From Chitinophagales bacterium (GTDB lineage: Bacteria > Bacteroidota > Bacteroidia > Chitinophagales > Saprospiraceae), in NCBI GenBank assembly GCA_022360175.1, contig JAKSDI010000036.1:1-60488 (forward strand): a stretch of 60,488 bases of DNA. Reading direction: 5' to 3'. Position numbers and translations under genes: made by a program. The stretch's first letter is position 1, and every line of letters begins with the position of its first letter. The notes under the pieces are model-generated. The model made no database searches and was not told where the DNA came from. It saw nothing but the letters and a program-made list of their open reading frames with translations. This document shows positions 19,501 to 26,766 of the stretch, in pieces.

Positions 19501-20111
19501 TATCAGAAATCAGAGGTTATCAGTTTACAATGAATTTTGACCAGGATGCACTAGAGCTATTGGATGTAGAGTATGCATTGGCTGATGAGTATTCTATTGG
19601 CTTGCATGCACTGGAAGAAGGATATATAACTGCGAGTTGGTATGGTGTTAATGCCTTAGCAGAGAAAGAAGATGTAGAAAACAATACTTTGTTTACAGTT
19701 CTTTTCAAGGCTAAGAAAGAAGCATCATTAAGTAACTTGATTTGGATTGATTCTCGCTTTACAGAAGCGGAAGCTTATACAACAAATAATGAGCTGCTTG
19801 ATATTGACCTCAGCTTTGGCGATGATCAATTAGCATCAAGCCCACGATTTGAGCTATATCAGAATCAGCCTAATCCATTTGTTGATCAAACAATGATAGG
19901 ATTCCATTTACCTAATGCAGGTGAGGCCAAGCTAAGCATATTTAGCCTGGATGGAAAGTTACTCAAAGTATATGAAGGAGACTTTGCAGCAGGTTATAAC
20001 CAACTGGAAGTTAAGCGCAGTGATCTCCTCACTTCAGGCGCTGCTGTATTATATTATCGTCTGGAAATGGACAATTTTACAGCTAGCAAGAAGATGATTA
20101 TTACAAAATAA
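7554..20111 (+). CDS. Giant T9SS surface protein with 13 DUF11-type repeats
   Basis: A 4185-residue secreted protein. Signal peptide: residues 1-40, with M22 a possible shorter start. An SdrD-B-like domain (about 143-226, GGYTWRDENINGMLDG) is followed by a duplicated module (about 265-460 and 465-700, each containing a FSLLDID/FSILDID strand) and a second SdrD-B-like domain (about 705-800). Thirteen tandem DUF11-type repeats of about 140 residues (about 824-2680) each open with FDLAL-K and TPGPF-PG and are joined by acidic DSTPGNGS..EDD linkers that probably bind calcium. A Cys-rich HYR-like region spans about 2780-3640, then a carboxypeptidase-regulatory-like domain, a dockerin-like pair (about 3815-3890; DVNRSNSITTLDLIQIQ), a cohesin-like domain (about 3958-4085) and a type A T9SS sorting domain (4098-4185). 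The likely role is a long surface adhesin or matrix protein; this is inferred. The next gene is its paralogue. Confidence 0.9.
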   Translation: MRNGYAAIIERAVVSSLTHNLMKLTLLSGLLLMSQFSFAQCDIKINDVNVDCSFNSGSNDFSISVDIGWTDADGVDIEISLGGQTQTYTTTSADGTTTINGFSLSTPAFDYAVMASVVGQASCQDITTFNAIACTPACPDSPDAIGGYTWRDENINGMLDGEPAQANVKVEVYDCEGNLAGTTYSNADGQWSLSGLNANEDYRVEFSAQQIPGVDATYISTQNRSNVQFTKAGNCAVNAAFKSSIDNEVCENPDNVGDVCVESFNELDWNNFSNGANPFPFPPYAYAAGSDLVYWSRSTDDATSYTHKVFHTMLGGADAYYYLEMDADNTGNTDSKGVGVVFSFDRPVARLQFSLLDIDITGNAADRVSVQGYLGGMPVSLSSTDVEAGLAVNMIEPNLFEGVMPAADATTLGNVNIEFPSPVDQVSITLSPSATMALDPDVQAIGIGKMYWCSDNVAVNPQCVRFFDWMYFQDNASNPTPYSIGGMDLEMTTEDPAGIASSSGFKVDNDATPLGGQRGFWPIFMDANAEGQYVETSISFEYAVEQLSFSILDIDSDMDSGDGFTYKDKVTVYGYLNGVEVPLTMSDVYTGNGVLGGSVNIGSPNEYVADNMVVNSTSEDGNVYISFPDKVNEIVVRLEAGSGVANPMAQFIGLSDLSFCICAPRPIQLGNLAWNDANGNGIQEACEKGLQDLRVSLYSGDGELLAYTNTDNQGYYAFTSSEAATETWSSQGQVMPNTPYYIVFGKNSENPDDKFIIADGTAFRSTLQQTGQGTHPFMNDSDMPFEEVTNNIPGIPDGLPYISFTTGEGGVVNTTLDAGFQEVYFDISMTKTLDTSLTAPPFVPGEQVAYSIKIYNEGLMNAESLTILDYIPDGLVLQGDDWYLTGDQASQILLNLAAGDSIELNITFTIHPSYTGTTITNIAEIGRSDNAINLDDIDSTPDYNPDNDQAGEDDFGSATIEISPALVFDLALDMSPNGVGPFQAGDDVSFDITVTNEGIMPAEDVQVVNRIPLGLILNDPNWSDNNGLATLDTPIADIGTGEEETVTINFTIDPNFGGNSIINEAEIYSFYNNPWTDDEDSSPDNDDENEDDQDQVIIQISPAPFDLALEKTVATSGPFSPGSIVAFDLTLTNQGNTTAHNIIINDYYPASLIPTGSNWEYQNGVAQHPAIASLAPGASTTIQITFIVNSNYQGTSITNRAEIYSVGGDPDDEDSVPGNGSTQEDDDDDATISIQQQIQVFDLSLTKEIDALTTPGPYQAGDPVRFILTVTNEGNVTANNVQIADYVPAGLLMADFDWIPFGNTAILAAPIPSIEPGESESVTIDFYISDGFIIGQIENLAEIYSAFNPSGLDDLDSYPGNGINNGEDDEGVAYLQVVGIPDRFDLALEKNINTTATPGPFYPGGTITFTLSVTNEGTLPATQFQVGDNVPQGLTLNDPDWVLVPGGAILNTPITDLEPDETVDIDITFTINSNYTGTTITNYAEIVAATNPMDMEDEDSTPNNAVLAEDDTDNAQFVIQQDFDLAFSKTIVTAGPYEPGDVITYNLTVYNQGSITATNILLYDYYPTQYLTLNDTDWQPVNGNILQMDDPIPSLAPGESVVVPITFTIKSQTSCGVVITNCGEIAYANNASGLNDSDSVPANGSHDEDDDDAIDIVVSCVQTFDLALEKSLNTSLTPGPFNPGSGVSFLIEVTNEGEVAAQNIEIEDYIPAGLILVDPDWSAVGSIATLNNPIASLAPGASTTVVIDFAISPAFGGTSLVNYAEIGGASNVPGLSDTDSTPGNGSAGPSEDDYDNAIISVVQQDFDLALSKSLNTSVTPGPFMPGSTVTFEIEVLNQGIVTAQNIQIREYIPLGLVLNDVNWTAVGSVAELNLPIGSLAPGASTTVNVSFTIDPSFTGTSLTNYAEIGSAFNSPGLDDSDSTPGNGSAGANEDDYDGATISVSQADFDLALSKSLLSAGPFQPGDAVTFRLTLTNEGGIAAQSVQLRDYVPLGLTLNDVNWTANGSTATYNTPITNLQPGASVVVDVSFTINPSFTGTTITNFAEIGSATNGQGLADSDSTPGNGSAGASEDDFDSAVLSIAQQQFDLALTKSLNTNLTPGPFNPGSTVTFTISVTNQGNLTAQNVQLNDYIPLGLILADNNWTANGTTATLNAPIASLAPGAVASRNITFTISPSFTGSLITNFAEVGGASNVLGVGDIDSTPGNGSAGASEDDFDSAAISVSVAPIFDLALSKTLNTSATPGPFQPGDLVTFEITVSNQGNVTAQNIEIKDYMPSGMLLADANWSALGSTIVRNNPISSLPPGASTSVNVTMVIDPSFSGTSIVNFAEISGASNGSGLNDVDSTPNNGFAGPTEDDLDSASISVTTQTFDLALNKTVSSSTPGPYIPNAMVTYDLTIINQGEVTATNVQARDFIPTGLILVDSDWTQIGGVATYNNSIPNIAPGGFFTVSIEFVIDPAFTGTSIINFGEILSANNTLGIPDSDSTPGNGSSAPGEDDYDSAVISISTEIDPGFDLALTKVVNTAVTPGPFSPGSNVTFEITVTNQGDFDAYNVEVTDYIPTGLQLADANWAQLGNTAVRVIPGPIPASGGTATVNISFQIDVSYSGAAITNYAEISFADDDNILSNTPPTDIDSQYDSNNTNDAGGQPNSPSDNAINGNGQGTPGSDMAALDEDDHDPAMIVLDNCSGLTAGTNGFLQICLTCNPSSVFVDLFGALGGNPSMGGVWTDNSGSGVNLMDPTNVNITNLAAGTYFYTYTVGGQGICPPSSAIVELEIQNITTYACNDVVNLVFGIDNCVREVTPDMILEGSDACMGSFVVNLINPFGQSIGNTVTGAQVGQTLIAEVIDPYCGILCTGLVNVIDQTPPTLICPTQNVDLVCGDIDSVLNNPNSLLVTGEPTVFDNCADFVTVTFEDVLLSTPDCANQQISRTFTAVDPAGNSTQCTQIIIISLATADDIIAPPAVVDFECDEIIPLDSEGNPHPSVAGYPMVAGYFGNYPIDQTICNVGASYDDSSPIVICEGTTKIVRTWTVLNWCDGGPNGIITLSQVIKVGDTTGPQVTCPNVDYNNDGVIDPLVFSTSPFDCSATFVAPLPQVTDNCSGWEVHTDILVEQINPIYNLYDLLIGYDTVMVVVASIPPNDPNRVVSGIPVGCHIMRYTVTDDCDNVTIQECDFCVIDDIEPTAVCDDDLNISIGGGGFARVFAEDIDEGSSDNCGIDTILVRRLIEIDQVDCVPVTPYYSDWAGYVDFSCCDVNTMVTIELQVIDIYGNTNICWLSVLIEDKINPYCYAPINTNISCADLPVDFDATDTTQLQLLFGNATAQDDCGAVSTMELTPIVNLDMCGFGTIIRRFKATDAVGNESTNTCQQIITIDQEFNYTIKFPKDAEADCAVPDADTILLNAMGCDMLSVSVTDEIFTPLPGSGATECYKIFRTYRVLNMCEYDGTSEAIVIGRDEDCDGEPGDEDVWIVRQPNTTYVDRDDDPSNIVPAFGTKGFACDGTTNPTGYWRTTPSVGLWEYTQIIKVVDNTAPQVSFTEPAPFCSIDEVSCNATVQYPFFVTENCSPDDLILQVFLDANADGTIDFDLTNTPNVTGTYPNYMITGEYPLGNHEFIVQVEDQCGSNTSSATLPFEVVDCAAPSFTCLNGLVFELSPLPPNTDIDGDGTIDIAGVGIWASDFTISASDCNDDTIAYSINLVGEQPDFNQTSLYFSCEDTGTVAIEIYVWDSEYNPYSVQPDGTVGGPNYDFCQTYVLIQDNGSYCGPAPGPMMAGLIARENDDTVEGVEVSLSGQMSMMMMTAENGTYEFEDLEMGYDYSITPYLDDDHRNGVSTFDMLLIQQHLLGVSMLDSPYKMIAADVNRSNSITTLDLIQIQRIILGIDLVFPNNTSWRFVDAAFSFPVPTNPWFTTFPETVNINDLSTDVLANNFIAVKTGDVNNTATTTSDLVDVDGRNFDGFFTLELPETRLKPGETIEVPVTAAQLSEIRGYQFTMNFDQDALELLDVEYALADEYSIGLHALEEGYITASWYGVNALAEKEDVENNTLFTVLFKAKKEASLSNLIWIDSRFTEAEAYTTNNELLDIDLSFGDDQLASSPRFELYQNQPNPFVDQTMIGFHLPNAGEAKLSIFSLDGKLLKVYEGDFAAGYNQLEVKRSDLLTSGAAVLYYRLEMDNFTASKKMIITK
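10023..15600 (+). repeat. Thirteen in-frame tandem repeats of about 420-430 bp
   Basis: Repeat units encoding DUF11-type domains begin near 10026, 10453, 10863, 11271, 11700, 12118, 12540, 12966, 13391, 13809, 14239, 14665 and 15098. Most units are diverged at the DNA level, but units 7 to 10 share a nearly identical stretch at their ends (GATTCTACACCAGGCAATGG, near 12888, 13315, 13733 and, with one change, 14158). This indicates recent duplication or gene conversion in the middle of the array. Confidence 0.9.
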
Positions 20112-20140
20112 TGTATATTTGATTTCGTATTATGATGCAC

Positions 20141-20182
20141 AACAGATGCTTTATCTATATGGATAGAGCATCTGTTGGCATT
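20141..20182 (+). terminator. Probable terminator of the giant gene
   Basis: AACAGATGCT (20141-20150) pairs with AGCATCTGTT (20167-20176). The stem continues inward through TTATCT/GGATAG with one or two G-T pairs, giving about 16 bp with an ATAT loop. It is followed by GGCATTTTA, so the T-tract is weak. It lies 30 bp after the stop codon. Confidence 0.65.
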
Positions 20183-20505
20183 TTATCCCCCCTTCAATCA
20201 GACCTGAATTAAGTGTCTTACCCCATGAGACTGTATACAATTACAGTATGCCTTACTAGTATATTGTTGGAAAAAATATAGAATGCCGGGCAGCTATATT
20301 GGTATCAAAAGGCATCCTATTGATGAGAAAACTACATCAAAAGTTTATTCTCCTTAAAATGAACTTTTGAGCATAATCAGACACGCTTAAAATTTATTTA
20401 TTGGAAAATGGTGGGTGATTCTTTATTGGATCACTATCTATATTTTATATATATATTATTTTAGGGTCTGATTTTACTAGCAGCTATCAGATAAAACACT
20501 TTTGT
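20183..20505. other. AT-rich intergenic spacer between the paralogues
   Basis: I see no gene. The stretch contains a long TATATATA tract near 20445-20460 just before the next start. A promoter for the second paralogue probably lies here, but no clear TTTG / TAnnTTTG pair could be placed. Confidence 0.4.
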
Positions 20506-23500
20506 ATGGGCAAATATGTGCTATTAATGGGGGCTTTATTAATAATGTGTACTACTCATGCATTAGCAAAGAGCACTTTTGTCTTCAATTGTGATAATGA
20601 TCAAGACGCTCCTATCATTATTTACCCTTCCCAGGATATTCAACTGACCGTAGATCCTTGTAGTACTAATGGTGCAGGTACTATTTTCTTTAGTGCAAAA
20701 GCAATTGATGAATGTGATGAAAATCCAGTCTTTACAGTAAATGTTAATACAAGCGGAGGTAGTTATATATTAGAAAATCCATATGATGATACCTATTATT
20801 TTATTGGTAGTCCGGGATGGTATCAATTAGTATTGAGGGCTACGGATGAAAGTGGTAATCAACGGGTTGAGGATTTTGTTATAGAGGTCAGTCAAGATGA
20901 AATGCCTATTACTGGTATAGGCTGTAATGATACGATTTCTGTTAGCCTAAACGAGAATTGTCAGCGAATAATAAGCCCTGATATGCTAATAGAGGGAGAA
21001 CTGGGATGCTTGCCTGCAGAATTTTTTGATATTCACATAGAAGATGACCTGATTGGCAATCAGCATATTGTAGATGGAGTAGGGGCTTTTAATTTTGAAA
21101 TAACGCCCAATCAACCAGATATAGTTACAGATTTTACCGGAAGCTTTCGTCCTTCTGAGTGGTACTTGCATGCAGATACAGGAGGAAATACTACTTTCTC
21201 TTCTTCAGATGATTCACTATTATTTAGCGGAACATTTGCTGCCGCAATTTATACCATGCCCTATGCCGGAGAACTCTCCTTTAATCTAGGAAGCAATTTT
21301 AATGGAAGTAGTGGTAGGGTGCGTCTTCAGCTATTGGATCAGGATGGAATGACTGTGGAGGAAACCCAATTTAACTCGAGCTTTTCTCAGCTATATCAGT
21401 TGAATGTACAAGCAGGATATCATTTAATATTATACGTTCTCACAGAAAATGAAGGAGGAAGCCCGATTTCTAGTTGGTTAGTTAATTGGGAATTTGACTT
21501 TGCAGAAGTAGACTTTGGCAATTTGAATAGTTGTTGGGGAGTAATCAAGGCGCGAGATACTAGTCCGCCAGAATTAAAATGTCCATCAAATACGGATATG
21601 GGGGTTCGTTATACTACTGTCAATTCTCTATCAGGAGAGGTGACGGATGATGATCCTGAAATTCATGCGGATATGTATAGTTGTCTGATCGAAAACTTTA
21701 CAGCACCTGGTACTCGTTACTATGATTTGTTGGAATTTGAGGTAGACCAGAGCGATTATTATACTTTCTTTTTGCTATCTGACTTCAATGCAGGAGATGG
21801 TGATATGGCGATTTTTAGTGATTACTTTAATCCTGAAACAGCCTGTAGTAATATCATTGCGCAAGCAGATTTTCCTCAGGGAAATAATCCGCTGGGAGGA
21901 AGTGATCCTTTCGTAAGGATAGCTTTACCGCTGGAAGCTGGAGTGAGCTATTACTTATTAACAACGACAGATGCTGTACAGGCAATGGGGAGTTATGAAT
22001 ACTGGATTTTAAGTGATGGAACAGGAAGTATCTTAAATGCTAATTCTTTTTCTACAGAGATTGCCTACCCTCTTTTCTGTGGAGACATCGGATTGATATT
22101 TAACACAGATAGTATTCAATGGACGGGAGCCCCTACTGTATTAGATAATTGTTCAATGGTTTCCCTTGAAATAGAAGATGAATTGGACGTAGATGGTGAT
22201 TGCGGTGGTGCACTGATCAATCGTGCTTTTAGTGCAAGTGATGAACAGGGAAATACCTCTAGCTGTACTCAGGAGATTAATTTCAGAAGGCCTTCGCTCG
22301 ATGATGTATCTCTGCCTCCTTTTACAGCAATTATTGAATGTGATGAACTATTTTCTGTAAATGAATTTGGCAACCCTGATCCATCTCATACAGGGTATCC
22401 TTTTTTGGTTACTTTTAGTGGTGTAGTTGACCTCAATGATGTTTATTGTAATATAGGAGCTTCTTATGAAGATGGGCCTCTCATTGAAACCTGTATGTTC
22501 TCTCATAAATTCATCCGTACCTGGACATTGACCGATTGGTGTAATCCTACTGATCAGTTTGGTTATCCTCAGATCATAAAGGTTGGTGATTTTACACCAC
22601 CTACAGTAGAAGACCCCTTGGTGGATTTTGATGGAGACGGAACTTTTGATGAATTACATTATTCTACGGGGCCATTTGAATGTACTGCTGCATTTAGTGC
22701 GCCTTTACCTGTAGTGAGCGATAATTGTTCAAATTGGGGAGTAGAAACAGAAGTGGTAATAATCAATTCGATGGTTCTATATAACATGGAAGGCATACCT
22801 ATTGATACTTCGGAAGTAGAAGAGGTGATCGCTTATATTCCGGCTGGGAGTATGGATCGATTTGTAGGAAATGTACCTCTTGGTTGTCATATATTCCGTT
22901 ATAGAGTAACAGATGAATGCGGGAATCAAATAGTTCATGATACCCCGTTTTGCGTAAGCGACCAGATAGCACCGGTAGCAGTTTGTGATGATGATTTACA
23001 TGTCACAATAGGTGTAAATGGAGACGTAACGCTCTATGCTGTTAATCTTGATGAAGGTAGTTGGGATAATTGTGGTTTAGATAGTTTTTATGTGCGTCGT
23101 GAAATAAGCCAGGATGATGCATGTAATCCAGTTACGCCTTACTATTCTCCCTGGGGGTATTCAGTTGGATTTACTTGCTGTGATGTTAATGCAGAAGTAG
23201 TAGTAGAACTAAGAGTAATTGATATCACGGGCAATGAGAATATCTGTCAAATGAGTGTACTGGTAGAAGATAAGGTAGACCCTACTTGTACTCCGCCTCC
23301 AGCAGTGACAATTGGCTGTGACACCTTACCCGGAGATTTTGTCGCTGATAGTTTAGCCTTTTTACAGGCTCATTATGGCATTCCTCAAGTGTCGGATAAT
23401 TGTATAGCTGACTGGGAAGAATTATCACCCTTAATTAATTTGGATGAATGTGGCTTTGGAGTACTGACCCGTCGATTTAGAGCCATAGATTTGAGCGGTA

Positions 23501-25884
23501 ATATTTCTGATAATTTTTGCCAGCAGCAAATCGTGATAGAAGAAAGACATAACTATGAAATTCGATTCCCTAAAGATGCAGAAGCTAATTGTGGGTACCC
23601 GAATCCATTAGATACTATCTCATTTAGTGAAATAGGTTGCGATCTGTTAGCTGTAAGTGTGGAAGACGATTTTTTTTCAGCTTCAGGAGATGAGTGCTAC
23701 AAGGTGGTACGGACTTATCGGGTAATCAATTGGTGCGAATATGATGGTGAATCGGAGCCGCAGCTTATTAGCCAGGATGAAGATTGTGATGAACAATACG
23801 GAGAGGAAGATGTGTGGGTACTCCGTAGGCCAGACCATACTTACATAGATCGGGATAATGATGAAAATAACAATATTCCCATGGCTGGTGAGAAAGGCAA
23901 TATTTGTGACGGAAACACCAATCCAGAGGGGTATTGGGAGCAAGTAATATCTAGCGGTTTTTGGGAATACACACAAAAAATTAAGGTATATGATACCATA
24001 CCTCCGCAGATATTATACTTAGAGCCTCCTGCTTTCTGTAGTGAGGATAATGAAACCTGTAGAGCAGAGGTAGAATATTTATTTGTGGTATCAGATAATT
24101 GTACTCCTAATGATCTGGATATAACAGTATATTATGATGAATATGCAGACGGATCATTAGACTCTGTCATCACAGATATTTTTGGCGTATATCCTAAATG
24201 GAAAATATTAGGCGACTTTCCAATAGGCGTTCACCAATTTGAATTAGTTGTGACAGATGGTTGCGGAAATACAGCTTCAGCTACTTTACCTTTTGAAGTT
24301 GCTGACTGCTTAGCTCCGTCACCGGTTTGTATTAATGGCCTTGCAGCGCCTCTTATGCCCACTCCTCCAAATACAGATGTGGATGGTGATGGAGATATTG
24401 ATGGAGGTGCTCTCACTATTTTTGCGGAGACATTTATTGCAAGCCCTTTAGATGATTGTGTGGGTCCTGTAAAATATTCGATCAACCGAATAGGAGAAAC
24501 ACCAGACCCTGATCAACAGTCTATGATTGTTACCTGCGATGATTTAGGAGTACTCTTTGTAGAGATTTATGCCTGGGATGCTGCAGATAATCCCTATTCA
24601 CAACAACCGGATGGCAGTACTGGTGGCGCTAATTATGATTTCTGTGAAACCTACATCATTGTTCAAAATCATTTGGCTGATTGCGATGGGGGCGTATCTA
24701 TTGCTGGAGCCGTAGCGAGAGAAGACAATGTTCCTGTAGAATCAGTAGAAGTCATACTTAGTGGTGATGATAACAGCTTGTGGTTGACAGACTCTTTAGG
24801 CGAATATCATTTTGAGTCATTAATCGATTATTACGATTATACAGTTACTCCATATAAAGATGATGATGACCAAAATGGCTTGTCTACCTATGATGTCATC
24901 CTGATCAGTAATCATATTTTGGGGATACAACCTATTACTTCTCCTTATACGCTTATTGCTGCTGATGTGAATAATTCAGGCTCTATAAGTACGCTGGATG
25001 TAATTCAACTTCGTCAGGTTATATTAAGTGTAGAAACAACTTTTCCAAATAATGATAGCTGGCGTTTTGTACCAAGAAGCCATGTCTTTTCTAATCCTCA
25101 AGATCCGTGGGAAAATCCGATACCCTATCTACTGAATTTTAATAACCTTGCTGCTAGCCAGGTTGATCAGGATTTTGTAGCAATTAAAGTGGGAGATATT
25201 GATTTGAGTGCCGAAGTAAATAGCTGGCGATCGATAGAGAACAGAGCAACACATCCAACAGTATTTATTAAAACAATGGATCGATGGTTGAAAAAAGGAG
25301 AAAATATAAAGGTTGACTTCTACATGAATGAAGAGGACATTGCAGGATGCCAGGGAAGCCTGATTGCTAATACGGATGTAGTGGAGATTGAGAACATCAC
25401 CTCTGGTTTGATGAATGCCTCTAATTGGAATGATCAGTTATTGCCAAATGCTTTGTCCTTTAGTTGGCATTCGCAAAAATATATCTCTGAAAAAAATAAC
25501 TTGTTTAGCCTGAATTTGAAAGCTAAAGCAAACGTTCGCCTTTCTGAAGCAATTAGTTTAGGGTCGCAATATCTAAAAGCTGAAGCATATGGTAAGTCAG
25601 CAGCTTTGAAAGCTAATTTGCAACTAGTGTTTCCTGATGGCGAACAAGAACTACAAGTCTATCCGAACCCTACTAGTGACTTCATAAATTTTGAATGGCA
25701 GCCTGGTCACCAAAACTCAGCACGTCTAAGTGTACTGGATATTACAGGGCAAATAGTCCATGAAAAAATAATTAACGCTTCTTATCAATGGGATGCCCGG
25801 ACAATGCCTGCGGGGATTTATATCTACCAGCTTTGGGTGGGCGGAGAAAAAATTCAATCAGGGCGTATTGCTGTTCAGCCTTAG
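20506..25884 (+). CDS. T9SS surface protein, paralogue of the giant protein without DUF11 repeats
   Basis: A 1792-residue secreted protein with signal peptide MGKYVLLMGALLIMCTTHALA. It parallels residues of about 2780-4185 of the upstream giant protein block by block. Shared blocks include the HYR-like Cys-rich segments (AVCDDDLHVTIG ... TPYYSPWG ... FTCCDVNAEVVVELRVID), the FPKDAEANC block, DVWVLRRPDHTYIDRDND, the carboxypeptidase-regulatory-like domain, the dockerin-like pair (about 1443-1520; DVNNSGSISTLDVIQLRQ), the cohesin-like domain (about 1585-1715) and the T9SS sorting domain (1716-1792; QVYPNPTSDFINF ... MPAGIYIYQL). Two beta-rich insertions near 195-330 and 380-520 are absent from the paralogue. 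It probably arose by tandem duplication, with the repeat array gained or lost in one copy. Probable surface or matrix protein; ligand unknown. Confidence 0.9.
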   Translation: MGKYVLLMGALLIMCTTHALAKSTFVFNCDNDQDAPIIIYPSQDIQLTVDPCSTNGAGTIFFSAKAIDECDENPVFTVNVNTSGGSYILENPYDDTYYFIGSPGWYQLVLRATDESGNQRVEDFVIEVSQDEMPITGIGCNDTISVSLNENCQRIISPDMLIEGELGCLPAEFFDIHIEDDLIGNQHIVDGVGAFNFEITPNQPDIVTDFTGSFRPSEWYLHADTGGNTTFSSSDDSLLFSGTFAAAIYTMPYAGELSFNLGSNFNGSSGRVRLQLLDQDGMTVEETQFNSSFSQLYQLNVQAGYHLILYVLTENEGGSPISSWLVNWEFDFAEVDFGNLNSCWGVIKARDTSPPELKCPSNTDMGVRYTTVNSLSGEVTDDDPEIHADMYSCLIENFTAPGTRYYDLLEFEVDQSDYYTFFLLSDFNAGDGDMAIFSDYFNPETACSNIIAQADFPQGNNPLGGSDPFVRIALPLEAGVSYYLLTTTDAVQAMGSYEYWILSDGTGSILNANSFSTEIAYPLFCGDIGLIFNTDSIQWTGAPTVLDNCSMVSLEIEDELDVDGDCGGALINRAFSASDEQGNTSSCTQEINFRRPSLDDVSLPPFTAIIECDELFSVNEFGNPDPSHTGYPFLVTFSGVVDLNDVYCNIGASYEDGPLIETCMFSHKFIRTWTLTDWCNPTDQFGYPQIIKVGDFTPPTVEDPLVDFDGDGTFDELHYSTGPFECTAAFSAPLPVVSDNCSNWGVETEVVIINSMVLYNMEGIPIDTSEVEEVIAYIPAGSMDRFVGNVPLGCHIFRYRVTDECGNQIVHDTPFCVSDQIAPVAVCDDDLHVTIGVNGDVTLYAVNLDEGSWDNCGLDSFYVRREISQDDACNPVTPYYSPWGYSVGFTCCDVNAEVVVELRVIDITGNENICQMSVLVEDKVDPTCTPPPAVTIGCDTLPGDFVADSLAFLQAHYGIPQVSDNCIADWEELSPLINLDECGFGVLTRRFRAIDLSGNISDNFCQQQIVIEERHNYEIRFPKDAEANCGYPNPLDTISFSEIGCDLLAVSVEDDFFSASGDECYKVVRTYRVINWCEYDGESEPQLISQDEDCDEQYGEEDVWVLRRPDHTYIDRDNDENNNIPMAGEKGNICDGNTNPEGYWEQVISSGFWEYTQKIKVYDTIPPQILYLEPPAFCSEDNETCRAEVEYLFVVSDNCTPNDLDITVYYDEYADGSLDSVITDIFGVYPKWKILGDFPIGVHQFELVVTDGCGNTASATLPFEVADCLAPSPVCINGLAAPLMPTPPNTDVDGDGDIDGGALTIFAETFIASPLDDCVGPVKYSINRIGETPDPDQQSMIVTCDDLGVLFVEIYAWDAADNPYSQQPDGSTGGANYDFCETYIIVQNHLADCDGGVSIAGAVAREDNVPVESVEVILSGDDNSLWLTDSLGEYHFESLIDYYDYTVTPYKDDDDQNGLSTYDVILISNHILGIQPITSPYTLIAADVNNSGSISTLDVIQLRQVILSVETTFPNNDSWRFVPRSHVFSNPQDPWENPIPYLLNFNNLAASQVDQDFVAIKVGDIDLSAEVNSWRSIENRATHPTVFIKTMDRWLKKGENIKVDFYMNEEDIAGCQGSLIANTDVVEIENITSGLMNASNWNDQLLPNALSFSWHSQKYISEKNNLFSLNLKAKANVRLSEAISLGSQYLKAEAYGKSAALKANLQLVFPDGEQELQVYPNPTSDFINFEWQPGHQNSARLSVLDITGQIVHEKIINASYQWDARTMPAGIYIYQLWVGGEKIQSGRIAVQP

Positions 25885-26007
25885 TCCGTTTTTATTCGCG
25901 ACTCTTACGCAGGATGCTAATACTCCTTATTGGTAATAGGAAATGTTATTGCAATTCTTGCCTATTCATTTTTTGCTGAAAATATACTGTTATAAATAAT
26001 AGATAGC

Positions 26008-26057
26008 TGGGAGGTATTTTAAACCTCCCAACTGTTTAAGAGGAGCTTTTCCTCCTC
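26008..26057. terminator. Bidirectional terminator hairpins between convergent genes
   Basis: TGGGAGGT (26008-26015) pairs with ACCTCCCA (26023-26030), and a second hairpin GAGGA / TCCTC lies at 26040-26057. They sit between the convergent stops at 25884 and 26067, as expected for terminators shared by both genes. Confidence 0.6.
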
Positions 26058-26066
26058 AGGCATTAT

Positions 26067-26495
26067 TTATAAATAAATATCAGTTTCTGTTCTGCTAGTC
26101 CATGTACAATCATCACATGAAGTAGCAACGCACCCAAAAATCGTTTTGTAGCTAAGTTGTCCATCATGCTTTCTGACGTAAAGTTTGAGCCCATTATAGG
26201 TGAAACCGGTAAATGCGTGCATAAAACAAATTTCTCCAACCAGCATTCCTTTTCCATTGTCGTAGAATTCAATGCATCCCAGATCAAAGTCACCAGCATA
26301 TACACAAGCAGAGACTACACCGTTGCAATATTCTATTTCTATTTCGAAAAATTCAATACCAATTACAATTGGGTCGCAATTGCCAATATTATTAGTGGCT
26401 ACATTAGATTTTGTGGCAGAAGCCTGATTCCCCATAAGTAGTAGCGGAGCCAAACTAAGTGAAATTATCACAACTATATTACTAACTGATCTCAT
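26067..26495 (-). CDS. Small Cys-rich secreted protein, unknown function
   Basis: A 142-residue protein that I do not recognise. The ATG at 26495 gives a good signal peptide (MRSVSNIVVIISLSLAPLLLMGNQASA) and is preferred over an upstream GTG at 26546. The mature part has eight cysteines (in GNCD, EYCN, SACV, LGCI, EICF, FGCV, TSCDDC), suggesting a disulfide-stabilised extracellular domain. It lacks a T9SS sorting domain. It converges on the paralogue gene and may have no functional link with it. Confidence 0.6.
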   Translation of the reverse strand: MRSVSNIVVIISLSLAPLLLMGNQASATKSNVATNNIGNCDPIVIGIEFFEIEIEYCNGVVSACVYAGDFDLGCIEFYDNGKGMLVGEICFMHAFTGFTYNGLKLYVRKHDGQLSYKTIFGCVATSCDDCTWTSRTETDIYL

Positions 26496-26702
26496 GAATG
26501 AAAAATTTAAATAAAATTTGAAAAAAAATAATTGCGCAATCTTCACATTGATTAGTACCCTATTATTTGAAAGTGTGACATCGGATTGAAAATAAAAATA
26601 TCATTACATGCTCAAGTGTCTGTAATACAGTTTGTTATGATTTTGTTTTTTTTGAGAAAAAAATTAATTTTATTGAGGTTAAATAGGACCGAGCTAAGCT
26701 TT

Positions 26703-26724
26703 AAGCTTTTTTTGAAAAAAGCTT
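26703..26724. promoter_or_regulatory. Inverted repeat upstream of the sigma factor gene
   Basis: AAGCTTTTTT (26703-26712) and AAAAAAGCTT (26715-26724) form a perfect 10-bp inverted repeat with a TG centre, 43 bp before the sigma gene start. It may be an operator or a small hairpin; its A/T runs also make chance formation fairly likely. Confidence 0.3.
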
Positions 26725-26766
26725 CGATTATTTGGCACATTATTCAATTATTAGGATACAAATAGT

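Noticed and set aside
7554-25884. Cellulosome scaffoldin
   Set aside because: Dockerin-like and cohesin-like domains are present, but no glycoside hydrolase or cellulose-binding module is found in either protein or beside them.
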